Part shown: one piece after another, positions 1-6,511 of the stretch
How positions within the stretch are numbered: the first letter of the stretch is position 1
Layout of the letters: the number at the start of each line of letters is the position of its first letter
NCBI GenBank assembly: GCA_947177675.1
Contig: CAMWVK010000032.1
Coordinates: forward strand, 1-9,181
From: an uncultured Mucispirillum sp.
GTDB taxonomy: Bacteria; Chrysiogenota; Deferribacteres; Deferribacterales; Mucispirillaceae
Length of the DNA: 9,181 bases
Direction: 5' to 3'
Notes under the pieces: generated by a model
The model's input: the letters and a program-made list of their open reading frames with translations, nothing else
Database searches by the model: none
What the model was told of the DNA's origin: nothing
Made by a program: the position numbers and the translations under genes

Positions 1-242
1 TTATAAAGTTGTGTGATTTATGCACTTACATATTGCTTACTATTATCTATCATATCTAGCAGTCTTCTATGTTCTTTTGCTATGTATGTAAAAAGAAAAT
101 CATATATAGTATCTATGTATTTATTAAGCTCTATGTAAAAATATATTCTTGATATCCCTATCAAAATATTATCATTATCTGTTTTAAATATAGTTTGTAA
201 TCTATTGGCTAAGTCCTTATTATATTCTTGAAAAGCTATATT
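1..242 (-). pseudogene. Out-of-frame continuation of the GT-D glycosyltransferase, with an in-frame TAA at 18-20
   Basis: Adding one G to the tract at 243-251 (G10) makes the frame continue after MGGG with [15 protein letters not shown], then a further stretch containing ILIGISRIYF. This matches, in order and spacing, the family pattern after the DGE motif (YQ-x-YD-x-x-LA-x-x-L, then LLVG/LLVC). The restored protein would have 156 residues, because TAA occurs at 20-18. The residues around that stop, QYVSA-stop-ITQLY, line up with the family segment of type YGNxFISRPY, with the stop in place of the aromatic or aliphatic residue before I. The gene may therefore carry a nonsense change as well as the frameshift. 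Only 17 bases lie beyond the stop, so this second point is tentative. The family patterns are from memory, not from a search. Confidence 0.6.
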
Positions 243-487
243 CCCCCCCCCATAAGTTCAAACTCACCATCACCATATCTGATGATTGATTTATCTGTAT
301 TTATTAATAACTCAATAGTTTCTTCAATACCTAAAATATTTGGCTTTTTCACACTTTCCATTTCAATATATGGAAATAAATGTATAATTTTTACAATATC
401 TTCTAAATTTACTTGACTATTTGCAATCTTTTTTATATTATACCTTGATAAGTATCTTATATTGTTTATAAATGTTTTTAATCCCAT
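236..487 (-). CDS. GT-D (DUF1792, SP_1767-type) glycosyltransferase, N-terminal part, frame interrupted at a G9 tract
   Basis: As read, the frame gives 83 residues and ends MGGGI-stop at the G tract (243-251). Residues 68-79 read [12 protein letters not shown]. This matches the signature of the GT-D glycosyltransferase fold, whose D-x-E motif (here D73-G74-E75) binds the metal and nucleotide sugar. From family knowledge these enzymes add glucose or a similar sugar to a surface glycan or glycoprotein and are normally well over 200 residues, so this product should be inactive. The ATG at 487 has an AGAGG ribosome site 7 nt upstream and overlaps the stop of the acyltransferase gene by 10 nt, which suggests translational coupling. 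The rest of the gene continues out of frame to the left (next entry). A phase-OFF contingency gene fits best; a decayed gene or a homopolymer sequencing error is possible. Confidence 0.75.
   Translation of the reverse strand: MGLKTFINNIRYLSRYNIKKIANSQVNLEDIVKIIHLFPYIEMESVKKPNILGIEETIELLINTDKSIIRYGDGEFELMGGGI
243..251 (-). repeat. Homopolymeric G9 tract inside the GT-D glycosyltransferase gene
   Basis: Nine consecutive C on the plus strand (G9 in coding sense), immediately after the codons for the DGEFEL motif. At G9 the frame reads ATG-GGG-GGG-GGA-ATA-TAG and stops. At G10 it continues for 73 more codons. At G8 it stops within about ten codons. Tracts of this length slip during replication in many bacteria, so this is a plausible ON/OFF switch, currently OFF. 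Confidence 0.85.
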
Positions 488-951
488 AAGTTTGCCTCTA
501 TATCTTTTATTTCCACAATTGTCTTATTCTTATATAATTTATTTGCAGGCACATCTTTTGTAACGATACTTCCTGCTGCTATCATTGCATTTTCCCCTAT
601 CGTAATGCCCGGAAGAATTGTTGCATTTGCTCCAATTGATGCACCTTTTTTTACTACTGTCTGCAAAAATTTTTCAGGATATTTTTTTGAACGGGGATAT
701 AAATCATTTGTAAATGTTACATTTGGACCTATGAAAACATTATCTTCTATACGGATACCGTCCCAAAGCTGAACTCCGCTTTTTATTGTAACATTATCAC
801 CAATTATTACATCATTTTCTATTAAAACATGAGCACAAATATTACAGTTTTTACCAATTACAGCTTTTTCAAGCACAATACAAAACTGCCATATTTTTGT
901 ATCTTGTCCTATATTTTTACTTTTAACATCAGCAAGAGGATGAATATACAT
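478..951 (-). CDS. FdtC/WlbB-type left-handed beta-helix acyltransferase of 3-amino-3,6-dideoxyhexose synthesis
   Basis: A complete 157-residue hexapeptide-repeat protein. Repeats of the form [IV]-G-x-x-[VA] run through about residues 8-130 ([35 protein letters not shown]), the pattern of a left-handed parallel beta-helix that works as a trimer. The segment [12 protein letters not shown] (78-89) is typical of enzymes that acetylate dTDP- or UDP-linked 3-amino sugars from acetyl-CoA (FdtC, QdtC, WlbB families). It follows an FdtA-like ketoisomerase by 4 nt, so it probably N-acetylates dTDP-Fuc3N or dTDP-Qui3N. The ring configuration and the acyl group cannot be told from sequence. No ordinary Shine-Dalgarno is visible; the G9 tract 10 nt upstream of the ATG is the only G-rich element. 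Its 3' end overlaps the GT-D gene by 10 nt. Confidence 0.85.
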   Translation of the reverse strand: MYIHPLADVKSKNIGQDTKIWQFCIVLEKAVIGKNCNICAHVLIENDVIIGDNVTIKSGVQLWDGIRIEDNVFIGPNVTFTNDLYPRSKKYPEKFLQTVVKKGASIGANATILPGITIGENAMIAAGSIVTKDVPANKLYKNKTIVEIKDIEANLWD

Positions 952-955
952 TTAT

Positions 956-1366
956 CTATATCCCCCCCCCATTTACTAATTCTATATATTTATCATAATC
1001 CCTGATATATTCTTCTGGATTATAATATTCACTTGCTATTACCATTAAAACACAGCTTCCGGAAAAATCATACATTTCTCTCCATATCATTTTACCAATA
1101 TACAATGCTTTTTCTGGAGAATTTAATTCATAGATTTCTTTTTCTTTACCATTATCTACTTTGATTTTACATGAACCACTTACACATATTAAAAGCTGCT
1201 CTAGATTTTCATGTGCATGGAAACCTCTAGGTACACCTCTTTTTGTATCATATATATAATAAACTCTTTTTATATCAAAAGGCACATCATGTTCTTTTTC
1301 AAGAGCTATCAAACTTCCCCTGTTATCTCCGTGAGATGTAAGTTCAATTAATCTGCAGTTTTCCAT
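956..1366 (-). CDS. fdtA: FdtA-type dTDP-4-oxo-6-deoxyglucose 3,4-ketoisomerase (WxcM-like cupin)
   Basis: A 136-residue single-domain cupin that matches FdtA/QdtA/WxcM-C proteins along its length. Landmarks are the N-terminal DNRGSLIALE (14-23), the RGFHAHENLEQLL block (47-59) with the paired histidines H50 and H52 used as general acid/base in FdtA, and the C-terminal SEYYNPEEYIRDYDKY. From family knowledge it isomerises dTDP-4-keto-6-deoxyglucose to the 3-keto sugar, the substrate of a PLP aminotransferase (FdtB), which is absent here. FdtA and QdtA differ in C4 stereochemistry, and I cannot separate them by eye. The protein seems complete at about residue 132; the last four residues, GGGI, come from the G9 tract. 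It starts 3 nt after the rgpF-like stop codon, with GGAG about 9 nt upstream. Confidence 0.85.
   Translation of the reverse strand: MENCRLIELTSHGDNRGSLIALEKEHDVPFDIKRVYYIYDTKRGVPRGFHAHENLEQLLICVSGSCKIKVDNGKEKEIYELNSPEKALYIGKMIWREMYDFSGSCVLMVIASEYYNPEEYIRDYDKYIELVNGGGI
962..970 (-). repeat. Homopolymeric G9 tract at the end of fdtA and upstream of the acyltransferase gene
   Basis: G9 on the coding strand encodes the terminal Gly-Gly-Gly of FdtA and lies 10 nt before the next ATG. At G8 FdtA would end GGGYR with its TAA directly before that ATG. At G10 it would gain 17 residues and end 43 nt inside the acyltransferase gene (TAG at 911-909). FdtA catalysis should be little affected, so any effect is more likely on translation of the downstream gene. 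Confidence 0.85.
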
Positions 1367-1369
1367 ATT

Positions 1370-2287
1370 CTACTTCTCCACCAGTTTTATTTTGTTGCTG
1401 TCATAGTTATAGATATTCAGCAGGTATATACCAAATATACGAATTAGTTTTCTTTCCTTTGTCCAAATTATTTTAATTATTCCTTTGCCTGCATACTGCC
1501 AAAAAATCTTATTGTTGATTAGTCTGAATATTCTAAACCTTCTTTTAAACTGGTTTACATAGGTATAAATAAGTGAAGTATTATACTTTGTGTGCTTTTT
1601 TAAAAAATTTTCCCAGTTTAATGTTCTGCATATTAAAAATAATTCATCACTAAAAATTTTACGCTTAATTAATGGAGAGCCTGATAAAACAAAACTACGC
1701 CATGAAATATATATATTTTTCCTAAACTTAACTGCATTTTTTAAAATGAAACCTGCCTCCACCATTTTTTGTGACAAGCCAATCTCATATTTTTCAATTA
1801 CCTTTTTTACATTGTCTTCTTTTTTTACAGAATTTATATGCTCTTTAAATATATCTGATAAAAAACAATTTTTTCTACAAATTAGAAAATAGCTGCTTAA
1901 ATGCCATGTGTGAAAATCATAAGCTGTATTAATGCCGCATAAATCCCACTCTTTATCTTTCTCTATCCCTTCTATGAAATCATTAAAATTATATAAAGGA
2001 CCAAATACACTGTCATTTGTCAATATCAACTCATCATATTCTGATATTTTTTCCCAGCTGATTATATTTATTAATTCCTGCCATGAACCAAAATCATACT
2101 TGCCATGGATATATCCATAAGCATCTTTTACATAAGGGGTGATTTTTTCAATCTCTTCTGGCAGTATTATGTTATCTGCCAAATAATATACATCTGATAT
2201 TTTTGAAAGCTCCTGCATGTAGTAAAGAGTATAATCTTCTATTATACCCTTGCTGCTGTATCCTGCAAAAAGACAAATCCGCTTCAC
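1370..2287 (-). CDS. RgpF-family (rhamnan synthesis F) surface polysaccharide protein
   Basis: A 305-residue protein with hallmarks of the RgpF family: an N-terminal Rossmann-like start (CLFAGYSSKGIIEDYTLYYM), GKYDFGSW (62-69), and the strong motif YDELILTNDSVFGPLYN (84-100). From family knowledge RgpF-type proteins act as glycosyltransferases in rhamnose-containing cell-wall or O-antigen polysaccharides; the substrate here is unknown. The C-terminal 100 residues are basic and poorly conserved (KRRFRIFRL, IWTKERKLIRIF), possibly membrane-associated. The start is GTG at 2287. An ATG 5 nt upstream (2292) is out of frame and is followed at once by TAG. The only ribosome-binding-like element is the G10 tract ending 6 nt before the GTG. 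The gene follows the lipoprotein gene by 22 nt and precedes fdtA by 3 nt. Confidence 0.8.
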   Translation of the reverse strand: MKRICLFAGYSSKGIIEDYTLYYMQELSKISDVYYLADNIILPEEIEKITPYVKDAYGYIHGKYDFGSWQELINIISWEKISEYDELILTNDSVFGPLYNFNDFIEGIEKDKEWDLCGINTAYDFHTWHLSSYFLICRKNCFLSDIFKEHINSVKKEDNVKKVIEKYEIGLSQKMVEAGFILKNAVKFRKNIYISWRSFVLSGSPLIKRKIFSDELFLICRTLNWENFLKKHTKYNTSLIYTYVNQFKRRFRIFRLINNKIFWQYAGKGIIKIIWTKERKLIRIFGIYLLNIYNYDSNKIKLVEK

Positions 2288-2293
2288 TACATT

Positions 2294-2303
2294 CCCCCCC
2301 CCC
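2294..2303 (-). repeat. Homopolymeric G10 tract in the ribosome-binding region of the RgpF-like gene
   Basis: Ten G on the coding strand lie between the lipoprotein stop (TAA at 2312-2310) and the GTG start at 2287, 6 nt from the start. The tract is outside both reading frames. It occupies the Shine-Dalgarno position, and an AGGA just upstream (2309-2306) is too far (18 nt) to serve alone. Length changes would alter ribosome-site strength or spacing rather than frame. In every register I checked a stop codon closes the upstream frame without giving an alternative start. Confidence 0.85.
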
Positions 2304-2309
2304 TATCCT

Positions 2310-3953
2310 TTATTCTGCCATTACTTTATATTTCTGCTGCTGCTTTGGAACACACCAGTCTATAAAATTATATGTAATGCCTGCTTTTGCTGGCTCTACA
2401 TTTTGAAACCGTTTATTAAGAGCAATATTACTGTATGGGAAATATAAAAATGTATATGGCTGTTCTTCTGCTAATATTTCCTGCACTTTGTCATAATAAA
2501 GCTTTCTCTCCTCATTATTAAAAATTTTTCTTCCATTTATTAAAAGACTATCTACTTCTTCGTTATTATAGCATATATAGTTTTGACCGTTACCGCCGCA
2601 CCGCTCTGCTGCCCATATATCATACTGGTCTGGGTCTAATACAGTAGACCAGCCTAATATAACAGCCTGAAAATTGCTTTTATTAAGTTCACCAAGCATT
2701 GCTGCCCATTCAAGAACCTTTATCTGCACATCTATACCGATATCTGCCCAGTTTTGCTGCACAAGCTCTGCAATTTTTCCACGAACATCATTACTTAAAT
2801 TAGTCATTAACTCTATCGTAAATTTTTTGCCATTATATTCAAGTATGCCGTCACCATCTATATCTTTAAATCCTGCTTCAGCAAGCAGTGCTTTTGCTTT
2901 TTCAACATTATATTCAGGACCTTTTGCATTTGGATTATACCAGTATGAATCTGGTTTATATGGACCTTCTGCCACAATACCTTTGCCATAAAGAATACCG
3001 TTTACTATACTCTGCTTATTTATTGCATGAGTTAATGCACGGCGAACAAGTTTATTATCAAATGGTGCTCTTTTAAAATTGTAGCCCACATAAGTATATG
3101 AAAAATCAAGAAATGAATATGTATTATAATTATCCTGATATTTAGGAGTATTTGTATCAAGTGCATCCTGTTTAGGTGTAAGCCCCATAATATCTATTGT
3201 GCCATTTAAAAGCTCCAAATACTGTGTTGTCTGATTAGGAATAACTCTTATAAATACCTTTTCTATTTTTGGTCTGCCTTCAAAATAATCATGAAATGCT
3301 GTTAATATTATAGACTGACCAGCTTTCCATGATTCCAGTTTATATGGACCTGTGCCTATAGGTTTTCTTTGCAGTGGGGAACGGCTTGGTTTATCTGTTA
3401 AAGCATGACGCGGCATCATCCATATACCCCAGCTTGCAAGTGCAGGGGACAATACATCCTTATAAGTAACTTTCACTGTGTATCTGTCAATAACTTCTAC
3501 ACATTCCACTGCTCTAAAATCGCCGTCATAGGCAGTTGGGGTATCATCTGAAATCATAAATTCATAAGTGAACTTTACATCATCTGCTGTAAATTCTACT
3601 CCATCATGCCATTTTACCCCTTTTTTAAGATAAAATATAAAAACCTTTTTATCTTCAGATATTTCCCAGCGTTCTGCTAAATCACCTACTAAATTTAAAT
3701 CTTTATCATATTTTACTAAACCGTTATAAATATACTGGGTTACATTATGGCTTGCAGAATCTGCTGCAAGAGCAGGAATAAGGTTTATAGGTTCAGCGAT
3801 TTCACCTGTGGATAATGCATCGCCATAAGGTATTTCCATTGCCACCTGTTCTGTATCTTCCTGCATAGTCTCTTTTTCTAACCTGTTTTTACAGGCACTA
3901 AAAAGCAGGACTATAATGAGATACAAGTATATTAGTAAAATATTTTTTTTCAC
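2310..3953 (-). CDS. Family-5 ABC solute-binding lipoprotein (oligopeptide/dipeptide type)
   Basis: A 547-residue extracytoplasmic binding protein of the SBP_bac_5 family, normal length. The N-terminus has basic MKKN, a hydrophobic stretch and LLFSAC, giving a lipobox with Cys21 (F at -3 is slightly unusual), so it is likely a membrane-anchored lipoprotein. Family landmarks include AERWEISEDKKVFIFYLKKG, VKWHDGVEFTADDVKF, GTGPYKLESW, a central VGYNFKRAPFDNKLVRRALTHAI block and EAGFKDIDGDG. From family knowledge such proteins capture peptides for an ABC importer, though some bind nickel, sugars or other ligands. No permease or ATPase gene is adjacent, so it is an orphan here. I chose GTG at 3953 because AAGG lies 8 nt upstream; the in-frame GTG at 3959 has it only 2 nt away. 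An A8 run (3943-3950) follows the start. It lies 33 nt after secG. Confidence 0.88.
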   Translation of the reverse strand: MKKNILLIYLYLIIVLLFSACKNRLEKETMQEDTEQVAMEIPYGDALSTGEIAEPINLIPALAADSASHNVTQYIYNGLVKYDKDLNLVGDLAERWEISEDKKVFIFYLKKGVKWHDGVEFTADDVKFTYEFMISDDTPTAYDGDFRAVECVEVIDRYTVKVTYKDVLSPALASWGIWMMPRHALTDKPSRSPLQRKPIGTGPYKLESWKAGQSIILTAFHDYFEGRPKIEKVFIRVIPNQTTQYLELLNGTIDIMGLTPKQDALDTNTPKYQDNYNTYSFLDFSYTYVGYNFKRAPFDNKLVRRALTHAINKQSIVNGILYGKGIVAEGPYKPDSYWYNPNAKGPEYNVEKAKALLAEAGFKDIDGDGILEYNGKKFTIELMTNLSNDVRGKIAELVQQNWADIGIDVQIKVLEWAAMLGELNKSNFQAVILGWSTVLDPDQYDIWAAERCGGNGQNYICYNNEEVDSLLINGRKIFNNEERKLYYDKVQEILAEEQPYTFLYFPYSNIALNKRFQNVEPAKAGITYNFIDWCVPKQQQKYKVMAE

Positions 3954-3986
3954 ATTCACAACCTTTTGAGTAATTGATATTACTTA

Positions 3987-4346
3987 CTACCTAGCAGGAG
4001 TGTTAGATGGAATAACGGGGCTGTTTCCTTGAGCAGGTGTATTTGCTGGTGTTTGCGGAGTTGCCTCAGCTGGCAGCTGCTGTGAAAGAACATTTGCTTT
4101 TCTCATAACACTGTCATTACCTAAACCTGACATAATTGCTAAAATAAGAGAAAGCACTAAAAATGCTGCAGCTATAACAGTTGTAATTTTATTCATAATG
4201 CTTGCTGGTGCTTTTGGACCAAACATTTCACCACTGCCGCCGCCTAATGCTGCACCTAAATCTGAACTTTTACTGTTCTGTAATAAAACTGCAATTATTA
4301 ATAAAATACATACAAATACATATAGTGCTAAAACAATTGTATACAT
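3987..4346 (-). CDS. secG: Preprotein translocase subunit SecG
   Basis: A 119-residue protein with the two-helix SecG architecture: TM1 at about 2-22 (VLALYVFVCILLIIAVLLQ), a cytoplasmic loop with SSDLGAALGGGSGEMFG (27-43), and TM2 at about 54-73. The LLQ ending TM1, the glycine-rich loop and the MFG motif are standard for the family. The C-terminal tail (about 92-119) is rich in Pro, Ala and Thr and low in complexity, common in SecG of this length. SecG associates with SecYE and assists SecA-driven protein export. The ATG has AGGA about 6 nt upstream. It lies 87 nt after tpiA, with a hairpin in between, and tpiA-secG adjacency is a common bacterial arrangement. Confidence 0.95.
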   Translation of the reverse strand: MYTIVLALYVFVCILLIIAVLLQNSKSSDLGAALGGGSGEMFGPKAPASIMNKITTVIAAAFLVLSLILAIMSGLGNDSVMRKANVLSQQLPAEATPQTPANTPAQGNSPVIPSNTPAR

Positions 4347-4396
4347 AACTTCCTAACTTTTAAGGGTATATCCCTCTAACCTCCATTAATTTATCT

Positions 4397-4418
4397 GGCT
4401 TATTTATAAAAATAAGCC
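4397..4418 (-). other. Hairpin between tpiA and secG
   Basis: A perfect 9-bp inverted repeat, GGCTTATTT at 4397-4405 and AAATAAGCC at 4410-4418, with a 4-nt loop. On the transcribed minus strand it is followed by AGATAAATTAATGG, not a U run, so it is a poor intrinsic terminator. It could be an attenuator or RNA processing/stability element that reduces secG expression relative to tpiA. A smaller repeat (AGGG-5 nt-CCCT) lies closer to the secG start. Confidence 0.5.
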
Positions 4419-4433
4419 AATATATGCAATTAA

Positions 4434-5192
4434 TTATTTATCAAAATTAATTATTTTTAAGAACTGGTCTGCTTTGAGGCTTGCACCGCCAACAAGACCG
4501 CCATCTATATCAGGGCATGCCATTAATTCTTTTGCATTTTCTGCTTTCATACTGCCGCCATATAAAATGCGGATATTTTCAGCTGCACTAGAAGAACGAA
4601 TTTTTGCAATATATTCTCTAATTGCTTTATGCATTGCCTCAGCATCAGCAGGAGAAGCAGTTTTACCTGTTCCTATTGCCCACACTGGTTCATAGGCAAT
4701 CACTACATTAGAAAGGTCTTCTATGCCTTCTAAACCTTTACCTGTTTGAGCAAGGACTGTTTCAACTTCTGCTTTTGCTTCACGCTCCCACAAAGTTTCA
4801 CCAACACATAAAATAACTGATAACCCGTCAGCTAATGCTTTTTTAACTTTTTTATTGATGATTTCATCAGTTTCACCAAAAATGCTTCTGCGTTCTGAGT
4901 GACCAAGAATAACCCATGATGCACCTGCAGATTTTATCATACCAGAAGATACTTCGCCTGTGAAAGCACCGCTTTCTTCAAAGTAAATATTTTGTGCTGC
5001 AACTAATGCTTTGCCACCTGCTTTTTTAACAGATTCTGCCACTGCATAGATACCAGTAAATGGTGGTGCAAAAAGCACATCTCTAGTTGAATAATCAATA
5101 TCTGCACCTGCAATTTCAGCTGCTAATGCTGCACCTTCAGATACTGTTTTGTTCATTTTCCAGTTACCTGCAATTAATGGTTTACGACTCAT
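4434..5192 (-). CDS. tpiA: Triosephosphate isomerase
   Basis: A complete 252-residue TIM-barrel enzyme that interconverts glyceraldehyde 3-phosphate and dihydroxyacetone phosphate in glycolysis and gluconeogenesis, in the cytosol. All catalytic landmarks are present: GNWKMN with N10 and K12, the electrophile histidine in ILGHSERR (H98), the catalytic glutamate in AYEPVWAIGTG (E168), flexible loop 6 (about 170-179), and the phosphate-binding YGGSM (211-215) and GGLVGGASL (231-239). The start is well supported: AAGGAGG lies 6 nt before the ATG, the strongest ribosome site in the window. It lies 51 nt downstream of the bactofilin gene, with no terminator in the gap, so it probably belongs to the same transcript as parAB. 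Confidence 0.98.
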   Translation of the reverse strand: MSRKPLIAGNWKMNKTVSEGAALAAEIAGADIDYSTRDVLFAPPFTGIYAVAESVKKAGGKALVAAQNIYFEESGAFTGEVSSGMIKSAGASWVILGHSERRSIFGETDEIINKKVKKALADGLSVILCVGETLWEREAKAEVETVLAQTGKGLEGIEDLSNVVIAYEPVWAIGTGKTASPADAEAMHKAIREYIAKIRSSSAAENIRILYGGSMKAENAKELMACPDIDGGLVGGASLKADQFLKIINFDK

Positions 5193-5243
5193 AGTAGACC
5201 TCCTTATTAGCTTTACAGTTACCTAAAACTATTAAAATAACTG

Positions 5244-5630
5244 CTATTTTTCTTTTTCTTCTTTACCTGTAAGTGGCTTATTTCTGCCGTTATCCATTTC
5301 CAGTGTTCCATTAAAAATAACACCTTCCTCCATTTTTAAAACTGGAGTTCTTATTGTACCAGATACAACAGCAGGCTTATAAAGCTCCACTTTATTTTTT
5401 GCAACTACTAAGCCATCAAATGTACCAGATATTTTAACAATACCTGATTCTATTTGAGCATTCACATGACCGCTTTCTGCAATAACTAATGTATCATTAC
5501 TTTTAACATTACCTTCAAAGTTACCATCTAACCTAACAACACCTTCAAAAACTAATGTACCATTAAATGATGTATTTTGTCCTAAAAATGCGTCTATGCC
5601 GCCACCGGTTTCTTTTGCTACTTTCAGCAT
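5244..5630 (-). CDS. Bactofilin (polymer-forming cytoskeletal protein)
   Basis: A 128-residue bactofilin. The single bactofilin domain (about 14-112) is a right-handed beta-helix with regularly spaced Gly/hydrophobic repeats: FNGTLVFEGVVRLDGNFEG (22-40), then SGTFDGLV and SGTIRTPVL. Flexible ends, including a charged tail GKEEKEK, are typical. Bactofilins form nucleotide-independent filaments on the inner membrane that organise cell shape, stalks or chromosome-partition complexes. In Myxococcus bactofilins scaffold ParABS, and a gene directly after parB agrees with a role in segregation or cell curvature; that role is inferred from context. The ATG overlaps the end of parB by 7 nt (ATGCTGA), with GAGGGG inside parB as its ribosome site, so the two are probably translationally coupled. 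Confidence 0.93.
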   Translation of the reverse strand: MLKVAKETGGGIDAFLGQNTSFNGTLVFEGVVRLDGNFEGNVKSNDTLVIAESGHVNAQIESGIVKISGTFDGLVVAKNKVELYKPAVVSGTIRTPVLKMEEGVIFNGTLEMDNGRNKPLTGKEEKEK

Positions 5631-6493
5631 TGTTCCCCTCTAATTTTTTTTATAATTGTATCAAGCTCATCATCAGAATTATATTTGATATTTATAACTC
5701 CGCCTTTTTTAGATGGCTTAATATCTACTTTTGAGTTAAAAAATACTTCCATCTCACGAGATAGCTCAAGTATATTTGCATCCTGCTTTTCTTTAGATTT
5801 TTTAGATGGTTTACTGCGAGATTTTATCATATTTTCCACATCTCTTACAGACAATTTTTTATCTTTAATAAGATATGCAAAACGGATAATTTCTGACTTA
5901 TCTTCCAGCGAAAGCAATGCTCTTGCATGACCTTCGCTTATTTCTTTACTCTCTATTAAATCAAGCACTTCTTTTGGAAGGTTTAAAAGCCTTAATCTGT
6001 TAGTAACTGCTGAACGGCTTTTACCAATGATTACACCTAAATCTTCATGTTTATAGCTGTGCTCATCCATAAGTTTTCTATATGCAACTGCAAGTTCAAC
6101 GGGATTTAAGTCTTCTCTTTGAGCATTAGTTATAAGTGCAAGCTCTAATCTCTCTTTTGCTGTATCAGTATTGCGGACAACTACAGGGATACTCATGTTA
6201 CCTGCAATACCAGAAGCACGCCACCTGCGTTCGCCCTCAATTATCATATACTTGCCATTATCAAGCTTAGTAACAATAATAGGCTGAATTACACCTTTAA
6301 GCTTAATACTTTCTGCAAGTTCTTCTAAAAGTTCTTTATCAAAAACACGGCGTGGCTGGTTGTCATTTGGCACAATTTCTGTCAGCCCTAATTCAAAAAA
6401 GTTAGATGTAACAACACCACTATGTTTTGCCTGTGCTTCCTCGCTGCTGCGTGGAATTAAGGAATCAAGCCCTCGTCCTAATGGTTTTTTCAT
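5624..6493 (-). CDS. parB: Chromosome-partitioning protein ParB (Spo0J family)
   Basis: A 289-residue chromosomal ParB. The N-terminal KKPLGRGLDSLIP (2-14) is the segment that stimulates ParA ATPase. The CTP-binding/ParB-N domain spans about 35-130 with GERRWRA (87-93) and NAQREDLNP (123-131). The helix-turn-helix is at about 145-170 (HEDLGVIIGKSRSAVTNRLRLL), followed by GHARALLSLED (188-198) and a Lys-rich linker (about 225-238). The C-terminal dimerisation domain covers about 240-289. ParB loads on parS sites near the origin, slides as a CTP-dependent clamp and drives origin segregation with ParA. It lies 18 nt after parA, with AGGA upstream of the ATG, and overlaps the bactofilin gene. No canonical parS (TGTTTCACGTGAAACA) was seen in this window. 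Confidence 0.97.
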   Translation of the reverse strand: MKKPLGRGLDSLIPRSSEEAQAKHSGVVTSNFFELGLTEIVPNDNQPRRVFDKELLEELAESIKLKGVIQPIIVTKLDNGKYMIIEGERRWRASGIAGNMSIPVVVRNTDTAKERLELALITNAQREDLNPVELAVAYRKLMDEHSYKHEDLGVIIGKSRSAVTNRLRLLNLPKEVLDLIESKEISEGHARALLSLEDKSEIIRFAYLIKDKKLSVRDVENMIKSRSKPSKKSKEKQDANILELSREMEVFFNSKVDIKPSKKGGVINIKYNSDDELDTIIKKIRGEQC

Positions 6494-6511
6494 TGCTTAT
6501 CCTGTTCCTGC

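Noticed and set aside
228..416. Plus-strand open frame of 62 codons opposite the GT-D gene
   Set aside because: Shadow of the minus-strand gene; Ser/Ile-rich with no recognisable domain, and the opposite strand has clear family motifs.
1590..1892. Plus-strand open frame of 100 codons opposite the RgpF-like gene
   Set aside because: Antisense to a recognised coding region, Phe/Ser-rich composition typical of AT-rich shadow frames, no family resemblance.
2674..2991. Plus-strand open frame of 105 codons opposite the solute-binding protein gene
   Set aside because: Lies entirely inside a confidently assigned gene on the other strand; Ser/Pro-rich shadow.
3969..3984. Small inverted repeat (AGTAAT-TGAT-ATTACT) between secG and the lipoprotein gene
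   Set aside because: A 6-bp AT-dominated stem with no U tail; too weak to call a terminator and expected by chance in this base composition.
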